This document shows, one piece after another, positions 44,394 to 51,860 of a DNA stretch of 64,000 nucleotides. Both the position numbers and the translations under genes were made by a program. Position 1 is the stretch's first letter. Each line of letters opens with the position of its first letter. Under the pieces are notes generated by a model. That model was not told the origin of the DNA. It did not search any database and saw only the letters and a list, made by a program, of their open reading frames with translations. Origin of the DNA: Chitinibacter sp046530675 (GTDB lineage Bacteria; Pseudomonadota; Gammaproteobacteria; Burkholderiales; Chitinibacteraceae); NCBI RefSeq assembly GCF_046530675.1, contig NZ_CP172558.1:1736001-1800000 (forward strand), written 5' to 3'.

Positions 44394-44406
44394 CGCGATG
44401 AGTGAA

Positions 44407-44428
44407 ACCGCCATGCTTGGCGGTTTTT
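44407..44428 (+). terminator. Hairpin with T run in the repeat region
   Basis: ACCGCC/GGCGGT with loop ATGCTT followed by TTTTTC. No gene reads into it on this strand, so it may be a relic. Confidence 0.5.
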
Positions 44429-44454
44429 CTTTGCCTGCAATATTCAATCAACGG

Positions 44455-44690
44455 GCATTGGCGGCTATGCGCCGCGGCACTCACTTTTCTTTGCTTCGCC
44501 AAAGAAAAGTAAGCCAAAGAAAGGCGCTCCCGGCATCTGCGTCCCGCTGCGCGGGATTCCCTCGCTGCGGACAATCGGCAAGGCGACGGGCTTTAACAAA
44601 ACAGAGCCCGCCGAAACCCCTTGCCGATTGTTCCTCGCTCGGCGCTGATGCAGGGGAATCCCCGCAGACCAACCATTTTAGTAAATACAT
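44455..44690. repeat. Dispersed-repeat block with CTTTGCTTCGCCAAAG hairpin
   Basis: About 235 bp of clustered palindromes: CACTTTTCTTTGCTTCGCC with its partial complement CCAAAGAAAAGTAAG, GGCGCTCCC, CCCGCTGCGCGGG, and CGGCAAGG paired with CCTTGCCG around GGCGACGGGC. I have seen blocks of this kind as dispersed non-coding repeats in many proteobacteria. Frames across it give Ser/Arg-rich peptides that do not look like real proteins. Confidence 0.55.
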
Positions 44691-44694
44691 GCCT

Positions 44695-44743
44695 TGGTAT
44701 TTCTCTGTGACTCAATCTAGATCTAACTTTGATTGATATACCC
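44695..44743. repeat. 49-bp paired-box palindrome, one mismatch, in the repeat region
   Basis: TGGTAT, four bases, CTGTGA, and ATACCC at exact spacing. It abuts the next REP element at 44744. Confidence 0.55.
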
Positions 44744-44801
44744 GTAGGGTCGGCTTTAGCCGACCTTTTTGTCGTGGTTGGTCGGCTAAAGCCGACCCTA
44801 C
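44744..44801. repeat. REP-like inverted pair GTAGGGTCGGCTTTAGCCGACC
   Basis: A 22-bp palindromic unit (GTAGGGTCGG then CTTTAGCCGACC) is followed 14 bases later by its inverted copy ending CCGACCCTAC. Each unit is self-complementary around the CTTTAG centre. Typical REP organisation; no RAYT transposase gene is in the window. Confidence 0.8.
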
Positions 44802-45086
44802 AAATGCAGGCAATTAGCACGGATTGCCCGTGGAGCCGCGCCGTTCGGGAGGCGCTTGGCAACCCCCCCTATTTCCCCTTTGGCAAGTGAAAAAATACCT
44901 TTTGGAATGAGTAGAATGTCGCCGCATTAAAAGAAGCCTTGGCGGATACTCGACGAATATGCTGATGGCTTAAATCATTGAAATAAAGGGTGATTAGCCG
45001 CTGCATCATGTTGTCTGGCCTTGTTGCGCACAATCGTTTGAAGCGCATTTGCAATGCGTCGGCGAGTTTTGCTTGGAGGGGTATTC
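44802..45086. other. Gene-free tail of the repeat region and leader of the next gene
   Basis: A C7 tract at 44864 and no convincing open frame. The end holds the GGAGGGG ribosome-binding site (45075-45081) of the diguanylate cyclase gene. Confidence 0.5.
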
Positions 45087-46337
45087 ATGAAACAACAACA
45101 TTATAAAACGGCGATCATTCTGTCGATGCTGGGGCTGATCAGCATCGCCTTGCTGCTCTGGCAGGCGCTGGGCATGCAGCGGCATCTGCGTATTACGCCG
45201 GATCAGGGTTACCGGGTTGAAGTGGCCGATGATAGAGAAATCGGTGGCGGTTCGGTGGTTAAGCGTATTGATACACCGGGCAAATGGCATTTCAGCTGCG
45301 AGCTGGCGGCAAAGTATGAATGGCCATTTTGCGAGCTGGCTGTGTTTGTCGGCACGCCGCAGCAGGGGCTGGATCTGAGCCGCTTTGATACTGTCGAGGT
45401 CAAGGCACTTTATCGTGGCCCCGGATCGCACCAGATGCGTATTTTTGTGCGTGATTTTGATCCGGCCTATGCTGATCCCGCCAAGAACGAAACCTGGAAA
45501 GTGCAGGGCGCATTTGTCGTTCCGCCCGCTGATGGCAAACCGGTTCGCATTGGACTCGATTCGTTTCCGGTCGCAAGCTGGTGGATTTCCAGCTTTAAAA
45601 TCCCGCCCGAAAAGGCCAAACCGAGCTTTGATAATGTACCGCTAATCCAGTTCGGCTCGTCCACGCTGATGGAGCCGGGGCATCATGAAGTGATTGTCGA
45701 CTATATCGAGTTTCAGGGTAAATGGCTGAGCAGGGCAGAGGTGCTGCTCATTATCGCTACGCTGTGGGTATTGGGTCTGTCTGTGCTGTTCCTGGGGCGT
45801 TTGCGGCGGGTCGAGCGTGAAAAACAGGAGATCAACGAAGCGGCGAGCCGTGATCCACTGACCGGTGCGCGCAATCGCGCCGGGGTGATTAATGAGCTGA
45901 ATGCCTTGCTCGACAACGGTCTGCGATTGGCGGGCAAGAGCATGGGTGTGATTTTTGCCGATATCGACCATTTCAAACGCATCAACGATGCTCATGGTCA
46001 TGCGACTGGCGATGAAGTGCTCAAACTGTTTGCCAACGAGCTGCAGCGTGGCATACGCAATAGTGACTATCTGGTTCGCTGGGGCGGCGAGGAATTCGTA
46101 GTCTTTTTGCCGCTGGCCGATCTTGAGCAATCGACTTGGGTGGCGAACAAATTGCATCGTTTGCTGCACGAAGCGCAATGGCCTGCCGGCCTGGCTGTGA
46201 CGGCGAGTTTTGGCGTGGCGCTCAGCGGGGACGAGCCTTTGAATGACACCATCGCCCGCGCCGATGCAGCACTCTATCGGGCTAAGCATGGCGGTCGCGA
46301 TCGGGTGGAGATCGATATGCCACCTGCTACTGAATAA
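45087..46337 (+). CDS. Membrane diguanylate cyclase with periplasmic domain
   Basis: A 416-residue c-di-GMP synthase. One N-terminal helix (about 8-28), a periplasmic beta-rich domain (about 35-215; GKWHFSCELAAKYEWPFCEL, resembling a carbohydrate-binding or CIA30-like sandwich), a second helix (about 222-244) and a GGDEF domain (RDPLTGARNRAGV; intact RWGGEEF; DIDHFKRINDAHGH). An RxxD-type I-site before the loop is not obvious. ATG 45087 follows the strong GGAGGGG site. The periplasmic domain may sense a cell-wall or sugar signal (inference). Confidence 0.9.
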   Translation: MKQQHYKTAIILSMLGLISIALLLWQALGMQRHLRITPDQGYRVEVADDREIGGGSVVKRIDTPGKWHFSCELAAKYEWPFCELAVFVGTPQQGLDLSRFDTVEVKALYRGPGSHQMRIFVRDFDPAYADPAKNETWKVQGAFVVPPADGKPVRIGLDSFPVASWWISSFKIPPEKAKPSFDNVPLIQFGSSTLMEPGHHEVIVDYIEFQGKWLSRAEVLLIIATLWVLGLSVLFLGRLRRVEREKQEINEAASRDPLTGARNRAGVINELNALLDNGLRLAGKSMGVIFADIDHFKRINDAHGHATGDEVLKLFANELQRGIRNSDYLVRWGGEEFVVFLPLADLEQSTWVANKLHRLLHEAQWPAGLAVTASFGVALSGDEPLNDTIARADAALYRAKHGGRDRVEIDMPPATE

Positions 46338-46372
46338 AACCTGATGAGCGGGATTGCCCAGCAGCCTCAATT

Positions 46373-46452
46373 CGTCATTCCGGCGAAAGCCGGAATCTAG
46401 TGCGATCTTGTGTGACCTGCGCTCTGGATACCGGCTTTTGCCGGTATGACGA
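46373..46452. repeat. REP-like pair CGTCATTCCGGCGAAAGCCGG
   Basis: CGTCATTCCGGC with GCCGGAATC on the left, and CTGGATACCGGC with GCCGGTATGACG on the right, about 22 bp apart. Resembles the widespread CGTCATTCC...GGAATGACG repeats. Confidence 0.8.
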
Positions 46453-46489
46453 CTTGCTAAGTTTAGACCGTCAATTAGGAAATAAAATG

Positions 46490-46538
46490 GGGTATTTGCC
46501 TGTAGCCATTTTTCAATATGGCCTGCAGGCAAATACCC
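46490..46538. repeat. 49-bp paired-box palindrome, best hairpin of the family
   Basis: GGGTAT, TTGC, CTGTAG, 17 bases, CTGCAG, GCAA, ATACCC. Outer boxes perfect and the arms complementary over about 20 bp with one bulge. Between a diguanylate cyclase gene (+) and proS (-), 40 bp after the stop of proS. Confidence 0.9.
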
Positions 46539-46577
46539 CCTTTGTTGTCTGCTCAGTCAGGCGAGCTTTACGATTGC

Positions 46578-48293
46578 TTATCCAATTTGTGTGCGGATAA
46601 AGCCCAGCGCTTCACCAATCGCCACTTTCTGCATTTCACCGGCACGACGTGCAACGTATTCAACTTCGCCGTTCGCCAAGGCCTTGTCGCCTATCGTCAC
46701 GCGATGCGGGATGCCGATCAATTCCATATCGGCAAACATTGAGCCGGGGCGCTCATTGCGGTCGTCGAGCAACACGTCGATGCCCGCCGCCGTGAAGTCA
46801 GCGTACATCTGATCCGCTGCCGCTTTAACGGCTTCCGATTTGTGATAGCCGACGGCGACAATCGCCACCGCAAACGGTGCCATCGCTTGCGGCCAGATAA
46901 TGCCGCGCGCGTCGTAGTTCTGCTCGATCGCAGCGCCGACGATGCGCGATACGCCGATGCCGTAGCAACCCATTTCCATCGGCATCAGCGTGTTTTGCTC
47001 GTTCAGGAAAGTCGCGTTCATTGCTTCGGAATATTTGGTGCGCAGCTGGAAAATGTGGCCGACTTCGATGCCACGGCACAATTCGAGCACGCCGCCTTTG
47101 CCATCCGGGCACGCGTCGCCGTTGACGACGTTGCGGATGTCGGCGACGACGGCTGGCTCTGGCAGATCACGACCAAAGTTCACGCCTGAGAGGTGGAGTT
47201 TCGGCTTGTTCGCGCCGCAAACAAAGTCGCTCATCGCCGCTACAGTACGATCTGCAATCACGCGGATATTGCTGTTGATTCCTACGGGGCCGATAAAGCC
47301 CGGCGGGCAGCTCAGATTGGCTCGGATTTCTTCGTCAGTTGCAAAGCGGAAATCGGCCATACCCTCAACCTTACCGATTTTCACTTCGTTCAGATTATGG
47401 TCGCCACGCAACAGCGCGAGGACGAATTCGCCAGCGGTCGTGACCAGTGCAATCGCTTTCACCGTGCGCTCGATGCCAATACCCATCAGCGCAGCAACGT
47501 CTTCGCAGGTGGTTTGCTTTGGCGTATCAACGTCGGCCATTGCTTGTGATGCGGCAGCGCGAGGTTGCGCGGGGGCGAAGGCTTCAGCCAGTTCAACGTT
47601 GGCGGCGTAGTCGGAAGTTGGACAGTAAGCGAGCAGGTCTTCACCGGCGTCGGCGAGTACATGGAATTCATGCGAGCCGTCGCCACCAATTGCGCCGGTA
47701 TCCGCCGCCACAGCGCGGAATTTCAGGCCGAGGCGGCTAAATACATTCGAGTACGCGCCGTACATCACGTCGTAAGTCGCTTTCAGAGAATCGAGATCCG
47801 CGTGGAATGAATACGCGTCTTTCATCATAAATTCGCGCGCGCGCATCACGCCAAAGCGTGGACGGATTTCGTCGCGGAATTTGGTTTGCACCTGGTAGAA
47901 ATTCACTGGCAGTTGTTTGTAGCTCTTGATTTCCGAGCGCGCGATGTCGGTGATGACTTCTTCGTGCGTCGGGCCAAAGCAGAAGCTGCGCTCGTGGCGG
48001 TCGGTGATTTTCAGCATTTGTGGGCCAAATACATCCCAACGGCCGGTTTCTTGCCACAATTCAGCCGGTTGTACCGCTGGCATCAGCAATTCTTGCGCAC
48101 CCGCGCGATTCATTTCTTCGCGAACCACGGCTTCGACTTTGCGCAAAATACGCAAGCCCAGCGGCATCCACGTGTAAAGGCCAGAGCCCAGACGTTTGAT
48201 CAAGCCTGCGCGCAGCATCAGCTTGTGCGACAGCAGTTCGGCCTCGGAAGGCGCTTCTTTTAAAGTGGAAATGAAGAGTTGCGAGGTGCGCAT
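46578..48293 (-). CDS. proS: Prolyl-tRNA synthetase
   Basis: Class II aminoacyl-tRNA synthetase, bacterial type with an editing (INS) domain between motifs 2 and 3. N-terminal LKEAPSEAELLSHKLMLRAGL, motif 2 FRDEIRPRFGVMRAREFMMKDAYSF region, INS domain about 225-390 (with the YbaK-like fold that clears Ala-tRNA), and C-terminal anticodon domain (LDDRNERPGSMFADMELIGIP). 571 residues. Confidence 0.97.
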   Translation of the reverse strand: MRTSQLFISTLKEAPSEAELLSHKLMLRAGLIKRLGSGLYTWMPLGLRILRKVEAVVREEMNRAGAQELLMPAVQPAELWQETGRWDVFGPQMLKITDRHERSFCFGPTHEEVITDIARSEIKSYKQLPVNFYQVQTKFRDEIRPRFGVMRAREFMMKDAYSFHADLDSLKATYDVMYGAYSNVFSRLGLKFRAVAADTGAIGGDGSHEFHVLADAGEDLLAYCPTSDYAANVELAEAFAPAQPRAAASQAMADVDTPKQTTCEDVAALMGIGIERTVKAIALVTTAGEFVLALLRGDHNLNEVKIGKVEGMADFRFATDEEIRANLSCPPGFIGPVGINSNIRVIADRTVAAMSDFVCGANKPKLHLSGVNFGRDLPEPAVVADIRNVVNGDACPDGKGGVLELCRGIEVGHIFQLRTKYSEAMNATFLNEQNTLMPMEMGCYGIGVSRIVGAAIEQNYDARGIIWPQAMAPFAVAIVAVGYHKSEAVKAAADQMYADFTAAGIDVLLDDRNERPGSMFADMELIGIPHRVTIGDKALANGEVEYVARRAGEMQKVAIGEALGFIRTQIG

Positions 48294-48360
48294 GGTGGCG
48301 TGATCCAGTGTAGTAAGGCTAGCTCAAATGAAGCCGCGTATTTTATCTGATTTAAGCTGA

Positions 48361-48741
48361 TTATTCAGCTGCAGGCTGCTCGACTTGTGCAGCGCGCTCA
48401 GCTTCCAGCTTGGCGATTTCAGCGGCTTTCTGTTCGGCGCGTTTGATTGCAAATTTCGGGCGCAGCTGGTTCATCAGAATAATGTCGCGTGCTTTCATTA
48501 ACAGCAGCAGCCAGATGACCAGAATGGCGGCGTAAATCATATTGTCGGTGCGGATGTTGGGCAGGAATTTTTCAATCAGCGGATTGATGACAAACTGCAC
48601 GCTACCGAGTACGGCGAGCAGCAGCACCACAGTGGAAATCGCGCGTTCGCGCAGGAAAGTGCCACGCAACAGAACGCGCTGTTCCCAGCGGCTTAAACCT
48701 GCCAGTTCAGGGACGTCGTCAGGGCGAAAATAGAAGGTCAT
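48361..48741 (-). CDS. Small membrane protein of unknown function
   Basis: 126 residues from ATG 48741 (MTFYFRPDDVPELAGLSRWE). Two hydrophobic helices at about 35-55 and 67-83 and a charged C-terminal helix (KRAEQKAAEIAKLEAERAAQ), probably a short coiled coil in the cytoplasm. No recognised family. It lies upstream of proS on the same strand with 67 bp between them. An in-frame upstream ATG would add 12 residues without a membrane signal. Confidence 0.75.
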   Translation of the reverse strand: MTFYFRPDDVPELAGLSRWEQRVLLRGTFLRERAISTVVLLLAVLGSVQFVINPLIEKFLPNIRTDNMIYAAILVIWLLLLMKARDIILMNQLRPKFAIKRAEQKAAEIAKLEAERAAQVEQPAAE

Positions 48742-48884
48742 GGCAATACATTCCAGATCAGTTTCAATGGCGCGCAATATTACGGGAAAAAATCAGACTG
48801 CGCGATGGCTCGGCGCAGAGTGCGCCTTGCCACTTCCTGTTTTGGGTCGTGCATGTTATCAATAGCGACCAATAAAATTATGCC

Positions 48885-48927
48885 AAACCTCCCCGGCCAA
48901 TGAATCGCACACCAGGCGGGGAGTTTG
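48885..48927. promoter_or_regulatory. Hairpin in the leader of the imelysin-like gene
   Basis: AAACCTCCCCGG and CGGGGAGTTT form a 9-10 bp stem about 30 bp before the start codon. It could be an mRNA structure or part of an operator. No Fur-box sequence is evident. Confidence 0.4.
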
Positions 48928-48952
48928 AATGCTGATCAAGGAGACGATAGCA

Positions 48953-49975
48953 ATGAAACCCATTTCAATCACTTGCCCGGCCATTCTGGGAATATTTGCC
49001 GTGGGCGTGATGAATCTGGCGCAGGCCAGTGATGTTGCAACGCCCGTGGCTATGCCGGATTTTGTGAAGTCGCAAGTCAACGAAGTACAACTGCCTGCCC
49101 ATCGGCAACTGGCTGTGGCCAGTGGCGATTTGAAGCAATCGGCTCGTGCTTTTTGCGCCGCACCTGATTCGGCCGGTTTCGCCCAGTTGCAGGCGCAGTA
49201 TCTGAATACGCTCAAAGTCTGGCGGATGATCGAGGTCGCGCCGATGGGGCCGACTTCCGACTCCAATATCGGGCGGATCATGGCGGGCGTGCCGCCGAGC
49301 CATGCGCAGCTGGAGCCATTGATTGCACAGCTGCCCGAACACCTGGAGAAATTTGCCGACGGTCAGGCCGATGAAGAAGCAAGCAAATTGCCGGACTGGG
49401 GTATTGGTATGAAGGTTATATCCACCATGCTCTATGGTGATAAACCCGAGGGGAGTATTGAGCGTTTGCGCGACGCCAATCATTGCAGCTATTTGATCTG
49501 GCAAAGCCAGGTGCTGAGCTTTAATGCCGATAATCTGGTTCGGAGCTGGCAGGGCATAAGACAGGGCTTGCCTTATGACATGAGCTATCCGCGCGCTTTC
49601 TTGAGTGAATACCTGAACCGGATTGCACAAGGTGCGCGCGAAATTGCCCGTGACAAGGTCGGGCTGAATCAGCCGCAATGGCTGGATCAGCGAGAAGGCG
49701 CAACCGTCGCCAGTTTGCGAGCCAATGTCGCCGGTTTACGCGCGATGCTGACCGGCAATCAGGGCGCGGGGCTCGACGATTATATGGGCAGCCGTGGTGA
49801 TCAGGCCATGTGGCAAAAGGTCGAAACGGCGCTGGTCAAGCTGGAGGCCGCGCTGCCGACCAGCGATAAAAACCTGACTCCCAAAGCCGGTAAAAAAATT
49901 GCCAGTGCTGCCAATGCGCTGGCTGATGTGCTGGCCAAAGACATTGCTACGCTGATCAAAGTAAGGGTCAAATGA
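48953..49975 (+). CDS. Imelysin-like (peptidase M75 superfamily) periplasmic protein
   Basis: A 340-residue exported protein. The signal peptide (about 1-25, ILGIFAVGVMNLAQA/SD) is followed by a helical domain with the LKVWRMIEVAPMGPTSDSNIGRI pattern and LRDANHCSYLIW, as in imelysin/IrpA- and EfeO-M75-type proteins linked to iron uptake. Despite the family name, these are not proven peptidases. ATG 48953 follows AAGGAGACGATAGCA. No iron-transport gene is adjacent, so the role is inferred only by family. Confidence 0.65.
   Translation: MKPISITCPAILGIFAVGVMNLAQASDVATPVAMPDFVKSQVNEVQLPAHRQLAVASGDLKQSARAFCAAPDSAGFAQLQAQYLNTLKVWRMIEVAPMGPTSDSNIGRIMAGVPPSHAQLEPLIAQLPEHLEKFADGQADEEASKLPDWGIGMKVISTMLYGDKPEGSIERLRDANHCSYLIWQSQVLSFNADNLVRSWQGIRQGLPYDMSYPRAFLSEYLNRIAQGAREIARDKVGLNQPQWLDQREGATVASLRANVAGLRAMLTGNQGAGLDDYMGSRGDQAMWQKVETALVKLEAALPTSDKNLTPKAGKKIASAANALADVLAKDIATLIKVRVK
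49399..49447. repeat. 49-bp paired-box palindrome, one mismatch, inside the imelysin-like gene
   Basis: GGGTAT and AAACCC at exact spacing. Inner boxes ATGAAG and CTATGG are weak. Confidence 0.35.
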
Positions 49976-50028
49976 TCTGACACTCTGTCTTGCGCCAATG
50001 CTGTGGGTGGTATTGGCGTGAGCGGGCT

Positions 50029-50217
50029 TTATTCGAGCTCGTCGAGTAGTTGCCCGCCCCAGCCCCAGTCTTCTTCGCGCGTTTCGGCAAAATTGACAAT
50101 CACATATTCGCGCGGCTTACCGGCAACACGCTCCATCGTGCTGGTGAATTCTTCGACGATCTGTTTTTTCTGTTCACGAGTGAGCTCGCCCGCGAGGCGG
50201 ACATGAATATACGGCAT
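50029..50217 (-). CDS. 4-oxalocrotonate tautomerase family protein
   Basis: A 62-residue enzyme with the catalytic N-terminal Pro after Met (MPYIHVRLAGELTREQKK) and family pattern REYVIVNFAETREEDWGWGG. Usually forms hexamers. The substrate here is unknown; there are no aromatic-degradation genes nearby. ATG 50217 exposes Pro-2, so it is preferred over a longer frame; AAGGA lies upstream. Confidence 0.88.
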   Translation of the reverse strand: MPYIHVRLAGELTREQKKQIVEEFTSTMERVAGKPREYVIVNFAETREEDWGWGGQLLDELE

Positions 50218-50301
50218 CGTATTTTCCTTACAAAGATTTAATAAAACGGTCACATCGTCCACCTATCATGCGCGCTGTTTGAGCACAAATGGATAGAGCT
50301 G

Positions 50302-51270
50302 ATGTTACACCGTTATTTGCCGCTGATTTTTGCTGTATTGATCACCCCTTGCTATGCCGATCTGATGGTCGGCCTGCTGGTTTCGCGCAATGCAGATCAG
50401 ACGCTGGAAGACTGGCAGCCGGTGCTCGATGATCTGGCGCAGGCGACAGGGCAGAAGGTGAATGGCGTGGTGCTGAGTGACCGTGACGAATTATTGCGCC
50501 GACTGCAAAAAAAGCAAATTCAGCTCGCGCGGGTTGATAACAAACTGGCGCTCGATGCCGTCGAAAATGCGCGCAGCGAAGTGTTTGCCCGCTTGTCGCA
50601 AACCGGCAACGTCAATGACTATCGCAGCGTGATGCTGGTCAATAAAAATAGCGCGATCAAAAACGCCGATGATTTACTCAATCGACCCAAGCAATTGCGT
50701 TACGCCGGCGGAAAAGCGGGCTCTATGGCCGAATACCTGATTCCGCACTACCACTTGTTTTTCAAGCGCAATGTTTTGCCGGAAAACTATTTCAAACAAT
50801 ATTTGCAGCTGGGTGCTGAAAACGCTTTTGTCGCACTGGCGCAAGGCAGAGCCGACGTCGCAGTCAGTAATACGTTTGATCTGGAGCAGTTGAAAGAAAA
50901 ATACCCGCGCGATTTTGCGCAAATGCGCGTCGTGTGGGAATCGCCCAAATTTGCTTTTGACCCCCTGGTGATGCGCAGCGATTTGCCTGCCGCGCAGAAA
51001 GCGGCGATCAAACAGTTTTTCCTTAATTATGGCCGTAGCGGTAGCAATACTGCGCTGGCGCGCCAGCGTTTGTATTACGCCGATCAGCTCGCGGGTTTTG
51101 TTCCGGCCGATAATCGCGGCTTGCGCCAAGTGACCGATCTGCAATTATTTCACGATTTATTTCGCCTCACGTTTAATACGCAACTGAGCGCCGAGGCCAA
51201 GCTGGCCGAAGAAAAGTCGTATTATCAACGGTTTGACTCGCTGGTGGCTTTGCTCGGCGGCGCCAAATAA
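50302..51270 (+). CDS. PhnD-like periplasmic binding protein, orphan
   Basis: A 322-residue exported protein with signal peptide (about 1-19, ending CYA/DL) and a type II binding-protein fold similar to PhnD/PtxB phosphonate-phosphite receptors (LRYAGGKAGSMAEYLIPHYHL, GRADVAVSNTFDLEQL). ABC permease and ATPase genes are absent nearby. Such orphan copies can serve as sensory receptors; the ligand is unknown. Confidence 0.75.
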   Translation: MLHRYLPLIFAVLITPCYADLMVGLLVSRNADQTLEDWQPVLDDLAQATGQKVNGVVLSDRDELLRRLQKKQIQLARVDNKLALDAVENARSEVFARLSQTGNVNDYRSVMLVNKNSAIKNADDLLNRPKQLRYAGGKAGSMAEYLIPHYHLFFKRNVLPENYFKQYLQLGAENAFVALAQGRADVAVSNTFDLEQLKEKYPRDFAQMRVVWESPKFAFDPLVMRSDLPAAQKAAIKQFFLNYGRSGSNTALARQRLYYADQLAGFVPADNRGLRQVTDLQLFHDLFRLTFNTQLSAEAKLAEEKSYYQRFDSLVALLGGAK

Positions 51271-51312
51271 TCGGCGACGAAAAAATGTTTGAAATTGATG
51301 CACACAAAGGGC

Positions 51313-51341
51313 TTGACGGCAAAAAGCCTATCCCGTAACAT
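51313..51341 (+). promoter_or_regulatory. Promoter of tRNA-Tyr
   Basis: TTGACG (-35), a 17-bp spacer, TAACAT (-10), 12 bp before the tRNA. Confidence 0.7.
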
Positions 51342-51353
51342 GCGCAGCCTTGA

Positions 51354-51439
51354 GGGGGGATTACCCCAGCGGTCAACGGGTCCGGACTGTAAATCCGGCG
51401 GCTCAGCCTTCGAAGGTTCGAATCCTTCTCCCCCCACCA
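51354..51439 (+). tRNA. tRNA-Tyr (anticodon GTA)
   Basis: A class II tRNA of 86 nt: acceptor GGGGGGA/TCCCCCC, anticodon GTA in GGACTGTAAATCC, long variable arm, T loop TTCGAAT, encoded CCA. Confidence 0.97.
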
Positions 51440-51446
51440 GTATTAA

Positions 51447-51480
51447 GAAAAAGCCCCTGTCGAAAGACTGGGGCTTTTTC
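51447..51480 (+). terminator. Terminator of tRNA-Tyr
   Basis: Stem GAAAAAGCCCC / GGGGCTTTTTC with an 11-base loop, eight bases after the tRNA. Confidence 0.88.
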
Positions 51481-51775
51481 GTTCGCGTCGGGTTTGTGCT
51501 TATTTGACGAGTGCAGGTCTCGGCGGAGCCGAGCCCTAGGGATTGGGATTGTTATTCTCGACGCTAATGTTCTATACCCACACCCCCCGCCCTCTACCAC
51601 TTCGGGTATGCCGCTTCGCTAAGTGGCAAAGCCACTAAGCTCTGGCGTTATCCCTGAGAGGGGGCACCCCAAGAGTACTTGCTTCTCTGCGCTCGATTGT
51701 CCTAATGCCAGTTGTGGGGGCTTTCCTGCAAGGTGCGTCGATACGGCGAAGCCTTATACGACGACATAACAGCAC
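51481..51775. other. Gene-free region of degraded palindromes
   Basis: Short inverted segments such as CGGCGGAGCCG, GTGGCAAAGCCAC and GTCGATACGGC with its near-complement. GGGTAT (51604) and ATACCC (51574) occur but are not at the 49-bp spacing. No coding frame or recognised RNA. Confidence 0.5.
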
Positions 51776-51851
51776 GTAGGTCGGATGAGCGAAGCGTTAT
51801 CCGACAACAACGCCATCCAGTCGGATAACGCCTTCGGCTCATCCGACCTAC
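51776..51851. repeat. REP-like inverted pair GTAGGTCGGATGAGCG
   Basis: The left arm GTAGGTCGGATGAGCG then AAGCGTTATCCGAC, and its imperfect complement ending CATCCGACCTAC, are separated by 14 bp. This is a common class of enterobacterial and betaproteobacterial repeats. It lies 9 bp from the srkA stop. Confidence 0.85.
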
Positions 51852-51860
51852 ATGACTGGC

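Noticed and set aside
44374..44736. Plus-strand open frame across the repeat block
   Set aside because: It reads through palindromic repeats, has an atypical Arg/Ser-rich composition and no start signal.
44865..44871. C7 tract as a phase-variation switch
   Set aside because: Lies far from any gene start in a gene-free region.
45079..45084. GGGTAT at the diguanylate cyclase start
   Set aside because: Part of the ribosome-binding region; no partner at 49 bp.
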